From contig CM072512.1 in assembly GCA_036898135.1 (NCBI GenBank), positions 18,420,118 to 18,484,117 of the forward strand: a stretch of DNA of 64,000 nucleotides. The letters are read 5' to 3'. The DNA is from Oncomelania hupensis. Its lineage: Eukaryota; Mollusca; Gastropoda; Littorinimorpha; Pomatiopsidae. Both the position numbers and the translations under genes were made by a program. Shown here one piece after another: positions 10,910 through 23,714 of the stretch (its first letter is position 1; every line of letters begins with the position of its first letter). The notes under the pieces are model-generated. The model ran no database searches, was not told the DNA's origin, and saw nothing but the letters and a program-made list of their open reading frames with translations.

Positions 10910-11498
10910 CCCCCGTTGGGGTGCCGGGGATTTCAGTATAAATAGTATCCCCACTTTCTGGAAATTTAGTGCTTTAAATTCCCACTGTCGCTGTCTTTCT
11001 CATTTGCTCTTTCTCATTCCTGCTCTTTTCTATCAATCTGCTATACTATCGTCTTCTTCGCTAGACCAGTCTCCTACCTTTTTTCTTGAAAACTCTTCCG
11101 GGACAAGACTCCTTGTTTGTGTATGGGGTCTGTTGGATCAGCTTGGGAATATTGGACGCTTTCTGCCAGGTGGTCACTAGGGCTTCCTATGATGTTATTA
11201 TTTAGCAATGTAGGCATTTTATATGTATGTGTTTTGTTGATAATTTATAATGATGTTTGTATTCTATTTTGTTTTTTGTAAACGGGGGTTCGATAAGTTG
11301 GGGTGAAGCCTCAGCCGTCCCCTGCGTGGGATGTCTTTATTGTAAAGTGACTGGCTGGTGGAGTGGAGGGCATTCAGTTTTCCCACTAGGGTTGTTTCGG
11401 CAGATCTTTTATGCGGATTGGGGGTTGTCCGGTCCTGATTTGGCTCGGAAGAGTCCGCTGGACCTAAGGCAACAATTATGTAATGTAATGTAATGTAA
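10910..11498 (+). mobile_element. R-family retroposon, copy R2
   Basis: The copy lies between perfect 14-bp duplications tgagtcatggacaa (10896-10909 and 11499-11512). It starts with a GC-rich hairpin-like motif, ccccgttggggtgccgggg, then a TATAAATAG. It runs through a shared body and ends gtccgctggacctaaggc plus a (TGTAA)n tail. The longest frame (10902-11180) is not conserved as protein in other copies, so I treat the element as noncoding. It sits about 40 bp beyond the 5' end of RTE copy A. Confidence 0.92.
10937..10944 (+). promoter_or_regulatory. TATA-like motif at the start of R2
   Basis: TATAAATA about 27 bp inside the 5' end is kept in nearly all R copies (R4, R5, R6 and R7, and slightly altered in R1). 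Its fixed position suggests part of an inherited promoter, perhaps from a Pol II or snRNA-type source gene. No initiation site can be shown from sequence alone. Confidence 0.3.
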
Positions 11499-11751
11499 TG
11501 AGTCATGGACAAAGAAACGCTGACAATATGCATGCAGCCTGGACATTCTGTATCAACGTCTACACGCTTTCTGCGGTTTCCCAGTTAAATCGCCCCAAGC
11601 CACAGATGCTGTGTTAACCCTTTACGTCCCTACAGTCAACACAAGCAAGAGAGGAAGGGTAATGCGACGTCGCGTATATAATCACAGCGTTAATACAATC
11701 CTGGCTCTGCAGCATGACAAGATAAGAAACAAAATGTGTGTCTTTATGAGT

Positions 11752-11757
11752 TCTCTC

Positions 11758-11831
<74 letters not shown>

Positions 11832-11844
11832 TCTCTCTCTCTCT
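11752..11844 (+). repeat. (CT)n microsatellite
   Basis: About 90 bp of CT dinucleotide with rare substitutions. The Ser-Leu and Arg-Glu frames across it are artefacts. Confidence 0.96.
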
Positions 11845-11980
11845 GATAATTGAACAAAAAATATAAGTGGACTCCGACGGTTGGAAGCTCATGGGTAGTG
11901 AAAGCAACAGTTATCAACGGTAACAAGGATATTTTCGTAAATTATTTTCCCGAACCCAAACAAAAAATGCGATTTAGGAA

Positions 11981-12984
11981 GGTAAAGGTGGTCCCATAGC
12001 CTTGTGGCCGTAGGGGAGCGTGATGTTGGAGATCATACTTATCTTGGGCCAGCGTAATGAGGGTGATGCCCATCTCCCTCCCTTGCTGCTTTACCTTCCC
12101 CACCCTTAAGAGAGTAGGTACTCAGTCGCAGTTGAGTCAACTTGATTGATTGATTGATTTATTGTTGCTTTAGGTCCAGCGGACTCTTCCGAGCCAAATC
12201 AGGACCGGACAACCCCCGATCCGCATAAAAGATCTGTTGAAACAACCCCAGTGGGAAAATTGAATGCCCTCCACCGGCCAGTCACTTTACAATAAAGACA
12301 TCCCACGCGAGGGACGGCTGAGGGTTGACCTCAACTACGCGAACCCCCGGTTACAAAAACAAAATAGAATACAAACATCATTATAAATCATCAACAAAAC
12401 GCATACATATAAAATGCCTATAGTGCTAAATAGTACAATCATAGGAAGCCCTAGTGACCACCCGGCAGAAAGCGTCCAACACTCCCAAGCTGATCCAACA
12501 GACCTCATACACAAACAAGGAGTCTTGTCCAGGAAGAGTTTTCAAGAAAAAAGGTAGGTCATTGATCTAGCGAAGAAGAAGATAGTATAGCAGAGTGAAG
12601 GACAGAGCAGGAATAGGAAAGAGTAAATGAGGAAGACAGCGACAGTGGGAATTTAAAGCACTAAATTTCCATAAAGTGGGAATACTATTTATACTGAAAA
12701 CCCCCGGCACTCCAACGGGGGTACTGTTGCCGCAGTGAATCTGTCTTGCCTATAAAGGAAAGACAGGTTTTCAACTGTGGCTTTCACTTTTCCCTTTATA
12801 GGTTTGAACAATCTACAGTGGCAAGATTGCTCATGACCCCAAGGGGTGTTGAGTCAACGGGGCGTTGTTATTTGTCGCTTCACGGTTTGCGGTCACCCAT
12901 CCAAGTGCTAACCGCACTGGACGGTGCTTAACTTGCGACACAGTAGCGAGTGCTCCAACCACTGCGCTATCCGACACCCTAGCG
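11981..12984 (-). mobile_element. 5S-derived SINE, split by R3
   Basis: This is a minus-strand copy of the SINE at 53439-53733. Its 5' half is 12859-12984 and its 3' half 11981-12141; the R3 insertion lies between. The 5S-like internal promoter (gcggtcacccatccaagtg on the plus strand, 12889-12915) is the reverse complement of a 5S C-box. A 7-bp candidate duplication ttaggaa (11974-11980 and 12985-12991) bounds it. Removing R3 and one duplicate restores the arrangement seen in the intact copy. Confidence 0.85.
12142..12847 (-). mobile_element. R-family retroposon, copy R3 (longest, 706 bp)
   Basis: The copy is inserted in the 5S-derived SINE with an 11-bp duplication gttgagtcaac (12131-12141 and 12848-12858). 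The uninterrupted SINE at 53.4 kb has this site once (as attgactcaac on its sense strand), which confirms the insertion. R3 extends about 125 bp further 5' than other R copies (12725-12847). The extra part has two cctataaagg motifs in opposite senses and a terminal accccaaggggt. Its tail is (TTGA)n rather than TGTAA. Confidence 0.9.
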
Positions 12985-13125
12985 TTAGGAAAGAGGCGAG
13001 TATTGCCAGTCATCTGTCGATCACTCAGATTAAAGAAGCACACAAGGCATTGAAAACAAAACCGCAGTGGGCATTCATTCTACAGTGTCGTGAATATTAG
13101 CAATAGATAGACAGAACCATTATTA

Positions 13126-14337
13126 CAGGGGCGTCGCACACGGGGGGGCAGGGGGGGCACCTGCCCCCCAATAATTTGGCAAAAAAAAAAAAGAAAGAAA
13201 GAGAGAGAGAGAAAGAAGAAAAGAAGAAGAAGAAGATTTCAAACGATAGAGGAAGGCAGGAAGAATCAATAATTAAAAAAAAATCACCATATTTTTAAAC
13301 CGTAGTGTAAAGGGCTAACGTACGAAATAATACTACAATAATCTATTAGCATGTGCCTGTGTTTCACAACAAAATATTTCGTGGTGCTAATGCAATCACC
13401 GGGCAGCAGAGCTGGCTTTCGCTGTTTGAAAGAAGTGTCATTTCATCACGCAAAGAGCAAAATTAACAAAACAATGGAATCGTCTGTTTTCCAGGTTCGT
13501 TGATATCAATTATTTACTTTAGTCTGTAAAATGAGTAAGGCAAGGGTGAATGTGCAAGTGTCAATAAATAGTTGAGGTGCGCGATATTTTTTAATTTAGA
13601 TTTAGTTTGTTGATAGGCCTACACGTGCACGTGCTTTGATCGCAAAAGGGGAAAAAAAGGACCCGTTCGCTTTTCTGGGGACAGATAACGTGGGCTTGAC
13701 TGCTTTGATTATTACACCACCACCCCCACCCCCACCCCCCATTATAGGTTTCACTTGGTTTGTTTGTTTGTTTGTTTGTTTTGTTTGTTTATGTGTCCGC
13801 GAATACATCTCCGATGTTTGTGGACTGAACTAGCTGAGATTTTGTTCATGGACTACTAGTAAGATCATCTGTGATCACCAAGACAAAAGGCACTCAGACA
13901 GACAGTATTTTGCTTTAGAAAAACTGCGAGTAATATACGCCCTAGTAAAACAAATTGATCAATTGACTGATTTTCTGAAACTGCTAGTGGAAGTGTTTGG
14001 TCATTATATGTATGCAATATGCAAAACGACTTGTGATTTATAGAGAAGACACAATTTCAACCTAGATGATCTTGCGGCAGGTAATTAATGTTCGTGTTTC
14101 CTGGTTTTAATCATTATCACATATCGCTAATCATGTATTTGTAGTTTCTGGAAATGAATCTTGTATTTTCAGTAAAGAAGAACATAAATAATTAAATGTT
14201 TTTACTCTCAGTCTTTCAGTTGGATGAAGGTACGAGGATATATTACAGGGTGCGTCCCGCTTGTCAGCCCCCCCCCTCCCCCACCTCCCCGTCGACAGGG
14301 TTGCCCCCCCAATATTTTGGACCGTGCGACGCCCCTG
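13126..14337. mobile_element. hAT-type non-autonomous transposon (1.2 kb)
   Basis: The inverted termini are CAGGGGCGTCGCAC (left from 13126; right reversed, ending 14337). Subterminal C- and G-runs read tgccccccaataatttgg at the left end and its inverted relative at the right. The flanking 8-mers are cattatta and tattatta (7 of 8 match). These are hAT hallmarks. The 1212-bp interior has no transposase signature. It does have a purine-rich block near 13180-13240 and a (TTTG)n block near 13758. Confidence 0.83.
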
Positions 14338-14345
14338 TATTATTA

Positions 14346-14850
14346 TCATTATCATTACCATCCATAATTGATTTCAGATTCTGAATGCGGGGGACTGTCA
14401 AGCCGTTTTTGTGAGACCGAAAAAGCAAAGACGGTCATTGCGGTCAAAACAGAAATTGATGTTTTCTTCCGAAATCGGCAGCATTGCGCAATATAATTAC
14501 CACATTAGCAAAGAATACTCTCCGTTACCTCCACAAATAGAACAGCGACAACGTGACGGATTATGTCGTCATTTGAAACGCACCAAAAAAAAATGGACAA
14601 AGTAGAAGAAGGACAGAGATAACTAGGAAAGTTCCTGTATTCTTTTAATCGTGTACTCATGTACTCCAAGACTAACTTTGCTAATTTTCGCACTCCTACT
14701 GGTAGTTCAGTCCTACGTTTTTGGGTCATTTACAGTATACAGAAGCCGTTTTAGGTTTTTTTAAAATCAAGGACGATTTTGCGAAACATAAGTCAGAAAG
14801 ACCCCGGCCACACTAAGACCAAAGACCCTGGAAACAGAAAACTCTCAGGA
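14346..14850. other. No gene recognised
   Basis: Unique-looking sequence between the hAT element and a CA repeat. Its frames carry no family signature. Confidence 0.45.
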
Positions 14851-14851
14851 C

Positions 14852-14892
14852 ACACACACATACCCACACACACGCACACACACACACACGCA

Positions 14893-14939
<47 letters not shown>

Positions 14940-14940
14940 A
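14852..14940 (+). repeat. (CA)n microsatellite
   Basis: Interrupted CA dinucleotide tract with ccc and cgc variants. Confidence 0.93.
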
Positions 14941-15367
14941 CCTCCACCCCAACACACTCTTTACATTTGACACCCGCACCCACGTTGTCAAGTTCTATTA
15001 CAGTAGTACCAAAAGCGCCAAATATAGTAAAAGTGCCCCACAACACGAAATCCGTCGGGCATCACCTTATTTCCTGTATTAACCGTTTAGCGCCATTTAA
15101 TATACAATGTTCTCAAATTAATGTCATTGTTTAGCATCCACAACATAATAATCCTTGCTTTCTTCTAACACACGATTGAGGGTTCAATTGAATTTTGTGT
15201 GTAATAAAACATGTTACTTTTAAGGTAATTAAAACAATTCTATCTCAAATACATTTTTGAGTTCTGGACTTGGTAGGAAGTAATGTTTTGTGTTTTGTTC
15301 TGTGAGTTTTGTGTACATTGTTTTGTTCTGTCTTGCCTTTGTCCAATCCAATCTTTTAGTTTGTTTC

Positions 15368-15745
15368 CCCGTTTGTTTCTTGTCATTGTAAATTGTGAAT
15401 GCTAGTAACAGTTCTCCGTTTGTTTCTTGTCATTATAAATTGTAACAGTTCTCCGTTTATTTTTTGTCATTGTAAATTGTGAATGATTAATTATATCACT
15501 TTTCTGTTTGTTTCTTGTCATTGTAAATTGTGAATGCTTAAAGCAGTTCTCCGTTTGTTTCTTGTCATTGTAAATTGTGAATGCTTAAAGCAGTTCTCCG
15601 TTTGTTTCTTGTCATTGTAAATTGTGAATGCTTAAAGCAGTTCTCCGTTTGTTTCTTGTCATTGTAAATTGTGAATGCTTAAAGCAGTTCTCCGTTTGTT
15701 TCTTGTCATTGTAAATTGTGAATGCTTAAAGCAGTTCTCCGTTTC
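15368..15745 (+). repeat. 47-bp tandem repeat, about eight units
   Basis: The unit contains gttctccgtttgtttcttg, then tcattgtaaattgtgaatgc, then ttaaag. The last five units are nearly identical. The first three vary in length and sequence, so the array appears to have expanded toward its right end. Confidence 0.9.
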
Positions 15746-15874
15746 ATTCCACAGAATTGTTGGTAATCTTATCACTTGTAAACTTAACATTTTCTTGGCA
15801 GTGGGACTGCTTTTGGGCACCTGAATTAATTGGCGGCAACGAAATGCTGAAACAAAAACAATAAAAATAAATTA

Positions 15875-15887
15875 TCATTATTATTAC

Positions 15888-15984
<97 letters not shown>

Positions 15985-16011
15985 GTTGTTGTTGTTGTTG
16001 TTGTTGTTGTT
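15875..16011 (+). repeat. Compound (ATT)n(GTT)n microsatellite
   Basis: About 110 bp of ATT followed directly by about 26 bp of TTG. Confidence 0.95.
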
Positions 16012-16104
16012 CTAAGCGCCCTTTACCAATTTCCCAAATCACCAATCAGGTTAAGTTAAAAACGCGGCGATCTCTACCAACATGCAATAAAATGTTTCAC
16101 ACAC

Positions 16105-16960
16105 TATGAAATACACAATACACACTCTCACATACGCAACACATACAACACACTTTCGCATACACAGCATACACATCCAACATACACAATACATACAACA
16201 CACATTCACATACACAGCATACACATCCAACATACACAACACATACAACACACATTCACATACACAGCACACACATCCACCATACACAACACATACAACA
16301 CACTTTCACATACACAGCATACACATCCAACAAACACAACACATACAACACACTTTCACACACACAGCATACACATCCAACATACACAACACATACGACA
16401 CACTTTCACATACAAAGCACACACATCCAACATACACAACACATACGACACACTTTCACATACACAGCATACACATCCAACATACACCACACATACGACA
16501 CACTTTCACATACACATGTCGCAGCATACACATCCAACATACACAGCACACACTCTCACATACACAACATGTACACAATCCGAACACACACACAACACAC
16601 ACGCACAACACTCTTACATACACAACGCACACACACCCAACATACACAACACATACTCTCACATAAACAACACATACACACAACACACTCTCACATACAC
16701 AACATGTACACAATCCGAACAGGCACACACACACACAACAAACACACAACACTCTAACCTACACAACGCACACACACACACCCAACATACACAACACATA
16801 CTCTCACATAAACAACACATACACACAACACACACTCTCACATACACACCACACATACACATCACACACTCATATACACAATACATACACATCACACATA
16901 CACAACACACACATACACACCAAACCACACCACACACGCACTACATACACACACATACAC
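16105..16960 (+). repeat. CA-rich minisatellite, about 50-bp units
   Basis: Repeated blocks of cacagcatacacatccaac and acacaacacatacaacacac recur at about 50-60 bp intervals and grade into CA-rich sequence. Long His/Thr-rich frames (such as 16106-16666 and 16516-17241) are by-products of the repeat. Nothing else argues that they are genes. Confidence 0.85.
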
Positions 16961-17299
16961 GTTGTTGCACGGCAATGGTTGATACATCCCCGATTCTGGA
17001 ATCTTATGTAGGACTAACTCCAATTCGTTATTCACGCAGCCCGTTCTCTCCTAAGAAGGTAGGAGTGTTCGTTATAAAGTTTTCCCACTTTTTTTTCAGC
17101 AAACAGCATCACTTACTGCATGCAAAATCTCTTTCCCAAAACAATCCTCTGAAGCGCAGACCGCGCTGCTTATATAATGTCAACAAATTAGAAATACACA
17201 GAAAATGCCAGAATGTCGCAATCAGCCACCAATCAAAATAAATCTCATCCCTGGAGTTACGCACTGTCTTACGTCATAGAACGTTCTACAAACCTCAAA

Positions 17300-18435
17300 A
17301 CTTCAGAAACATCAGAAACATGGCTTTGTAACCAACAGCACAACAGCTAGTTACTTCTCTCGAACTTTCATCCTCCTGTTACATTAGACACACCAGGAAG
17401 CGCCTATGGTAGGGAGTAGCTATCTATGTTAGAAACGCTCTTTACTTCAAACCTAGACTTGACCTAGCCATCCCTGACCTAGAAGCCGTGTGAATTGAAA
17501 CAAAACTAAACAATCCAGAAGCCCTGTTAATTGGTTCCTTCTATCACCCGTCGAGCGCAAACATACAATACTGGAATTTATTAGTAAAAAATAAAGCAAA
17601 CGATGATATGAAAAAATATATTGTATTAGGCGACTTTAATACAGATTGGCTCAACAAACGATCACACCAATACCTACATATTATAAATTATCTTCCAGCT
17701 CCACCAGTTAATCCAACCACCTACACGTATTACCGTCACCACCAGCTCTTGTCTTGATCATATCTTAACACAAAGTCCTAGTCTAATCAAAGCCGTCGAT
17801 GTTTCTCCTCCTTTCTGCAGTGATAATGGTGTCCCTTATGTTATTCTTAACCAAATATCTATATAAAAAAAATATCACATTTAAGCGCACTCTTTACAAC
17901 TATGATAAAATAGACACAGACAAATTCCATGCACCACAGTTGCAAAAAGACTGGAACAAAATATTTTCAGATTTTACTGTGGATGAAAGTTGCGAAATAT
18001 TTACTAAAACATTCTTTGAAATAGCCAAACTTTGTGTGCCTGTCAAAACAATCATAACACGCCCATACATAATGCGTTATGGTTCAATAATGATACAAAA
18101 AAATCTCTGTAACGAACGTAACAAGCTCCATAAGAAAGCAAAACGCACAAACAATCCTGATGACTGATCTAACTTCAGAATTGCAAGAAAGAACGTAATC
18201 AATAAAATTAGGACAATGAAAACCGAATATTACAACCAATGAAATGAAGACGTATCCAATCCAGACAAATTTGGTACCAAACGATGGTCGCAATTTGTCA
18301 ACTTGTTTATGCAAAAGAAAGGTCTACATTCAGATGATATTCCTCCCATACTGCACAGTGGCGTCTTGTAAGACAAAAACAAAGAAAAGGCTGATATCCT
18401 TAACGAATACTTCGCTGAACGGTCTACCGTTACTA
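17300..18435 (+). pseudogene. CR1/L2-like endonuclease and linker, degenerate
   Basis: Several frames together resemble an APE endonuclease of the CR1/L2 type. GSFYHPSS lies near 17540, YIVLGDFNTDWLN near 17615-17655 and SSCLDHIL near 17745. The usual C-terminal Ser-Asp-His triplet appears as Ser-Asp-Asn (near 17817), which would remove a catalytic His. The frame 17799-18167 continues into the pre-RT linker (LCNERNKLHKKAKRTNNPDD) and stops at TGA where a Trp is likely in the parent. In-frame stops and frameshifts exclude function. Confidence 0.7.
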
Positions 18436-19348
18436 CATACCTGTCAAGTGCTACGGATTTTTGCGTAGCGCTACGCATTTTAAACATTTTCCCATTGCTA
18501 CGGCGTATCACAAAGCTGCTACGCAATTTTTCAAAAGTGACGATAATATTTTTTAACCAAGGGGGTTTTCGCGCGAAAGTAGTCTGTTCCGGTCGAGTCC
18601 GGTTTACAGACACTTAGTAAATAGTAAGAGCACCGCACTTCCGCAACACGTGTTCGTTCAGAACTTCAGTCTGCGATCAGTCTTTGTGAGGGAGAGACAG
18701 ACGGAGTTGAACAAAGAAAATGGCAAAGCCTCCACCTAAAAAACTCGACGACCGTGGATAATTTTTATTCATTGTGTACATTTTGATAGGACTGTTCTTT
18801 TTATTTACTTGTTTCATGTCATTAACATTATTCATTTCTCTTTGATTACTTTCATATTATATCAGCTGCCATTTAGTTATATTATGTTTATTAAATTAAT
18901 TGGTATAAGCTTTTGTGCAATGCTGATAGTTCTTTTCTTGGCATTGTAAACCATGTTTTGTGAATAAGCAAATTTGTTTGGGGGGAAAAAGTTCATCTGC
19001 TTTTTCTGTGTCAGTGATTGTCTCCCTTGTTGTTTTTTTAATTTTTTTTTATTATTGCCTACCTTATTTTCTGTCTGTATGTTTAATTTTTGTGTGTGGG
19101 CATTTTCACTTTTATTTTGAAAAACGTACATGAAAATGTTTATAATGATAATGGTAATAGCTAAAGTGTTGTGCATTAACAAGATTTTACAATAAATTTG
19201 TAAACACATTGTGTGTGTTTATATTGGATGCAGAAGTTTCCAGTTTTGTTGCGAATCGCGTGATTCACATTAGTGCTACACCAAACCTCCATTTGCTATG
19301 GTTTTTCTGTTAAATTTCTACACCACCGAAAACCCCTTGACAGGTATG
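18436..19348 (+). mobile_element. DNA transposon remnant with 13-bp perfect TIRs
   Basis: The termini CATACCTGTCAAG (18436-18448) and CTTGACAGGTATG (19336-19348) are perfect inverted repeats. The flanking 8-mers are cgttacta and cgttacag (6 of 8, with cgttac shared). It sits inside a LINE coding region whose two halves rejoin sensibly when it is removed. An ATG at 18720 in good context opens a 13-codon frame (MAKPPPKKLDDRG, then stop), possibly the start of a lost transposase. An 8-bp target with CA ends allows hAT-like or P-like, and I cannot decide between them. Confidence 0.8.
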
Positions 19349-20229
19349 CGTTACAGGCCCCTGCAACCCGCTTCCTCCACTTTATCAATATGAACAACAA
19401 CTAACAGATCTATATATAACACCACATGATATATTTATACTGAATCTAAAGAAGAATAAAGCTACCCGTCCTGATGATTCACAAAAAATTCTTAATATCT
19501 GCTGTTCATACACTTTCGAACCCATTATCCTCATTTTTCAATAGACACCTAATAGAAAATATCTTCCCTACACACAAACACGCACTCACACACACACACA
19601 CTCTCTCTCTCTCTCTCGAACATGTGGTGTAAAGGAAAGGAAATCAAATTTTAATTTGTAAAATGTAAGATTGACTGCATCCAATAGCATTATTGAAGAA
19701 CACCCTTGAGCACGAAATCATGGGCTTTTCTGGCCTTAAGAACTTGGCCTTTATTGCTATATTTACTTCTCTAGTCACTGGGACCCAGGCCATGATGATC
19801 CTCTCGACCTATAGAGGTGTCTGTCCCTTATTCCTCTCGCCATTGGTCTCCAAGCGCCAAATTAGCACCCGCGGCGCACAGAAGAAGTATACACCGAGTC
19901 ACACCGAGTCTCATGGACTGCAGACTTTTCTACCAGGACTGGTGTCAGAGAGCATTTTCCTCTCCTTGTTCTTGGTCTTCTTGCTGTTTTTATTGTTCTT
20001 CTCTTAACCCAAAACAAAGCATACAAAGGAGTTCATGGCTAGACTAATCAGTTGCCCTACATCTTTTGTTTTATTTTAAAATACTGCTCAATGCCTTAAT
20101 GTGACAGAGTCGGTTCTTATGCATATGTTTGTGAGTGTGAGTGTGCAATGTTATATGTTTATGCATTTGAAATAAGAGAGACGAAGTATGTAATAGTAGT
20201 ACGAATGATTGGTTCTATAGTATGTTGGC

Positions 20230-21330
20230 ATGGAAAGTAAGCATGCATGGTAGAAAGAGAGTTAGTTTTATAGAGTTATTTCCCTTTTTTATTTTAATAA
20301 GAAAGAATGAAAGAGACAGATAGGTGGCATCTGTAGTAAGATACTGGCGTATTTCGCCCAGCCTTCGGAGATGAAAGTTCAGAGCTTTGCATAGACTATT
20401 TATTTTCGTCTCCATTGACAAGCTCTGATCTAGATGCACACCTAGATTCCGGACAGACTTGGAAAATTCAATTTGATGATCTGAGACAGGCATTAAGTGA
20501 ATTGAGGTCTGTTGCAGTCTGCTCTGTGAACCAATCGATATGAGCTCTGTCTTTTCGTCATTCATTTTCAGTTTGTTAGTACTCATCCAGCTGGCCACAG
20601 AACTGATGCACTCAGACATGTCTTGGGCAGGAGCAGGGATCCCTGCAAGAGGAGAAGAATTATGCAACTGAGAATCATCAGCAAATTAATTATAAAGATG
20701 TTGGAAAGCGTTGATCACAGAACTGAGTAGTTGAATGTACATTGTGAACAGGACAGGGCCAAGAACTTAGCCTTGCAGCACTCCATACTCCAAGGGTGAG
20801 GGAGCGGACCCGAGGTTGCCCAAAATGACAGATTGAGTAGGACGTGCGCACAGAATTCCGTGGTCAATGGTGTCGAACGCAGCGGGGAGATCAAGTAGCG
20901 ATAAGATCGATACCCTACCCTGATCCGTCACCTGCCACAAATCATTGACCACACGTAGTAACGCGGTCTCTGTATTGTGGCTTTTTCGGTAGACTGACTT
21001 AAATGACTCCAGCAGGCTATGTGCCTCGAGATGTGGTAGAAGCTGGGTCAGAACAATGCGCTCAAGAACCTTAGACAGAAAAGGCAAGTTGGAGACAGGA
21101 CGATAGCTTTTTAGAACTTCAGAATCAAGGCCAGGTTTCTTCAAAAGAGGGTTGACTAGAGCATGTTTGAAGACAGAGGGAATTAAACCACATGAGAGGG
21201 AAGTGTTCATAATAGTTGTACTGTACTGGTAGGAATGACCTAGTCCAAGCACTGAAAGAGCATGTCGGCAGGAATGGGGTCAAGTTGGCATGATTTTTTG
21301 GGCATAGAAAGAACAATCTTCCTCATTTGC
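20230..21330 (-). pseudogene. CR1-like LINE reverse transcriptase fragment
   Basis: Minus-strand frames 20767-21252 and 20215-20667 carry [44 protein letters not shown] (catalytic Asp) and EYGVLQG (normally GVPQG). After a stop, FADDSQLHNSS supplies the catalytic Asp pair near 20685. RNLGVHLDQSLSM follows in the thumb region. About 20-25 residues between FDTIDH and GVLQG appear deleted, and upstream sequence to about 21320 reads as RT only with stops. The C-terminal end is missing beyond 20270. It is not functional. Confidence 0.8.
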
Positions 21331-21661
21331 TCGTCAGACACTGGTTTTGAAAGCACTGAATGCAACTATTTGCTTTTATTATACAATTCACTTTGTTACC
21401 TTTTTATCTCTTATCATTCTTTATGGCGTTTGTGCTGTCAACTTGTTTATCAGTTTTATGTGTACATTGTATTGCGCTGCAGCGATGACCCAATGTATTC
21501 CTGGTGCGTTCACCTGGCAATACAATATTGTATAATGTTGATTGTTAATAAACAATAGTATACGTAGTAGTTTTCATTTTTCTCTTGAAAATATGAAATG
21601 AAAATGTTTGAATAAATGTTGTGACCTGGGTTCCATCTTGCCTTCAGCACACTGTTTTGTG
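21331..21661. other. No gene recognised
   Basis: AT-rich unique sequence between the CR1-like fragment and R4. Confidence 0.45.
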
Positions 21662-21670
21662 CATGTTGAA

Positions 21671-22247
21671 CTTCATTACTTTACATGATTATTGCTTTAG
21701 GTCCAGCGGACTTTTTCGAGCCAAATCAGGACCAGACAACCCCTGATCCGCATAAAAGATCTGCTGAAACAACCCTAGTGGTAAAACTGAAGGCTCTGCA
21801 CCAGCCAGTCACTTTACAATAAAGACATCCCACGCAAGGGACGCTGAGGCTATACTCTAATTTATCGAACCCCCGTTTACAAAAACAAAATAGAATACAA
21901 ACATCATTATAAATTATCAACAAAACACATGCATAAAAAATGCCTACATTGCTAAATAATAACATCATAGGAAGTCCTAGTGACCACCTGGCAGAAAGCG
22001 TCCAATATTCCCAAGCTGATCCAACAGGCCTCACACACAAATGAGGAGTTTTGTCCTGGAAGAGGTTTCAAAAAAAAGGTAGGTGACTGGTCTAGCGAAG
22101 AAGAATATAGTATAGCAGATTGATAGAACAGAGCGGGAATGAGAAAGAACAAATGAGAAAGACAGCGACAGTGGGAATTCAAAGCACTAAATTTACAGAA
22201 AGTGGGGATACTATTTATACTGAAACCCCCGGGAGGGAGGTGGGGGT
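21671..22247 (-). mobile_element. R-family retroposon, copy R4
   Basis: Minus-strand copy between 9-bp duplications catgttgaa (21662-21670 and 22248-22256). It is complete from the GC-rich 5' end (near 22240) to the ggtccagcgg 3' motif. The tail is degenerate (cattactttacatg). Confidence 0.88.
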
Positions 22248-22365
22248 CATGTTGAATTGCGGTAGATTTCACGTTGGCCAACTCTATTACAACTGGAAAG
22301 CGTTATGTGAAAACATTATTACAAAATGTTCGGTTCAGATATGGGGAATTAGGCTTTGGAGGAGC

Positions 22366-23490
<1,125 letters not shown>

Positions 23491-23554
23491 AACTTGAGTA
23501 TCAAATACGGGAGCTCTTTCTCACGCTTCTTGCTTGAAGCCAGACAAGGGAGAG

Positions 23555-23560
<6 letters not shown>

Positions 23561-23609
<49 letters not shown>

Positions 23610-23656
23610 CGAAGTCGAAGTCGAAACCTTTAATAGGATAATAGCATTAGGTCCTT

Positions 23657-23710
<54 letters not shown>
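23561..23710 (+). repeat. Two (GA)n microsatellites with a gtcgaa spacer
   Basis: GA tracts at about 23561-23606 and 23659-23708 are separated by three gaagtc units and unique sequence. Confidence 0.93.

Positions 23711-23714
<4 letters not shown>

Larger units (their letters stand above)
17290..19560 (+). mobile_element. CR1/L2-like LINE fragment, interrupted
   Basis: Two blocks (17290-18435 and 19349-19560) read as one degraded LINE. They hold the endonuclease, a linker with RNKLHKKAKR, and the start of the reverse transcriptase. A 913-bp TIR element separates them. The 3' remainder is missing; the sequence breaks into CA and CT repeats near 19565. Confidence 0.75.

Noticed and set aside
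10902..11180. 92-residue frame at the 5' part of R2
   Set aside because: Equivalent frames in other R copies are broken or differ in the protein, so there is no sign of coding constraint.
16106..17241. Long His/Thr-rich open frames
   Set aside because: They are translations of a CA-rich minisatellite. The opposite strand also gives long frames, as expected for a repeat without stops.
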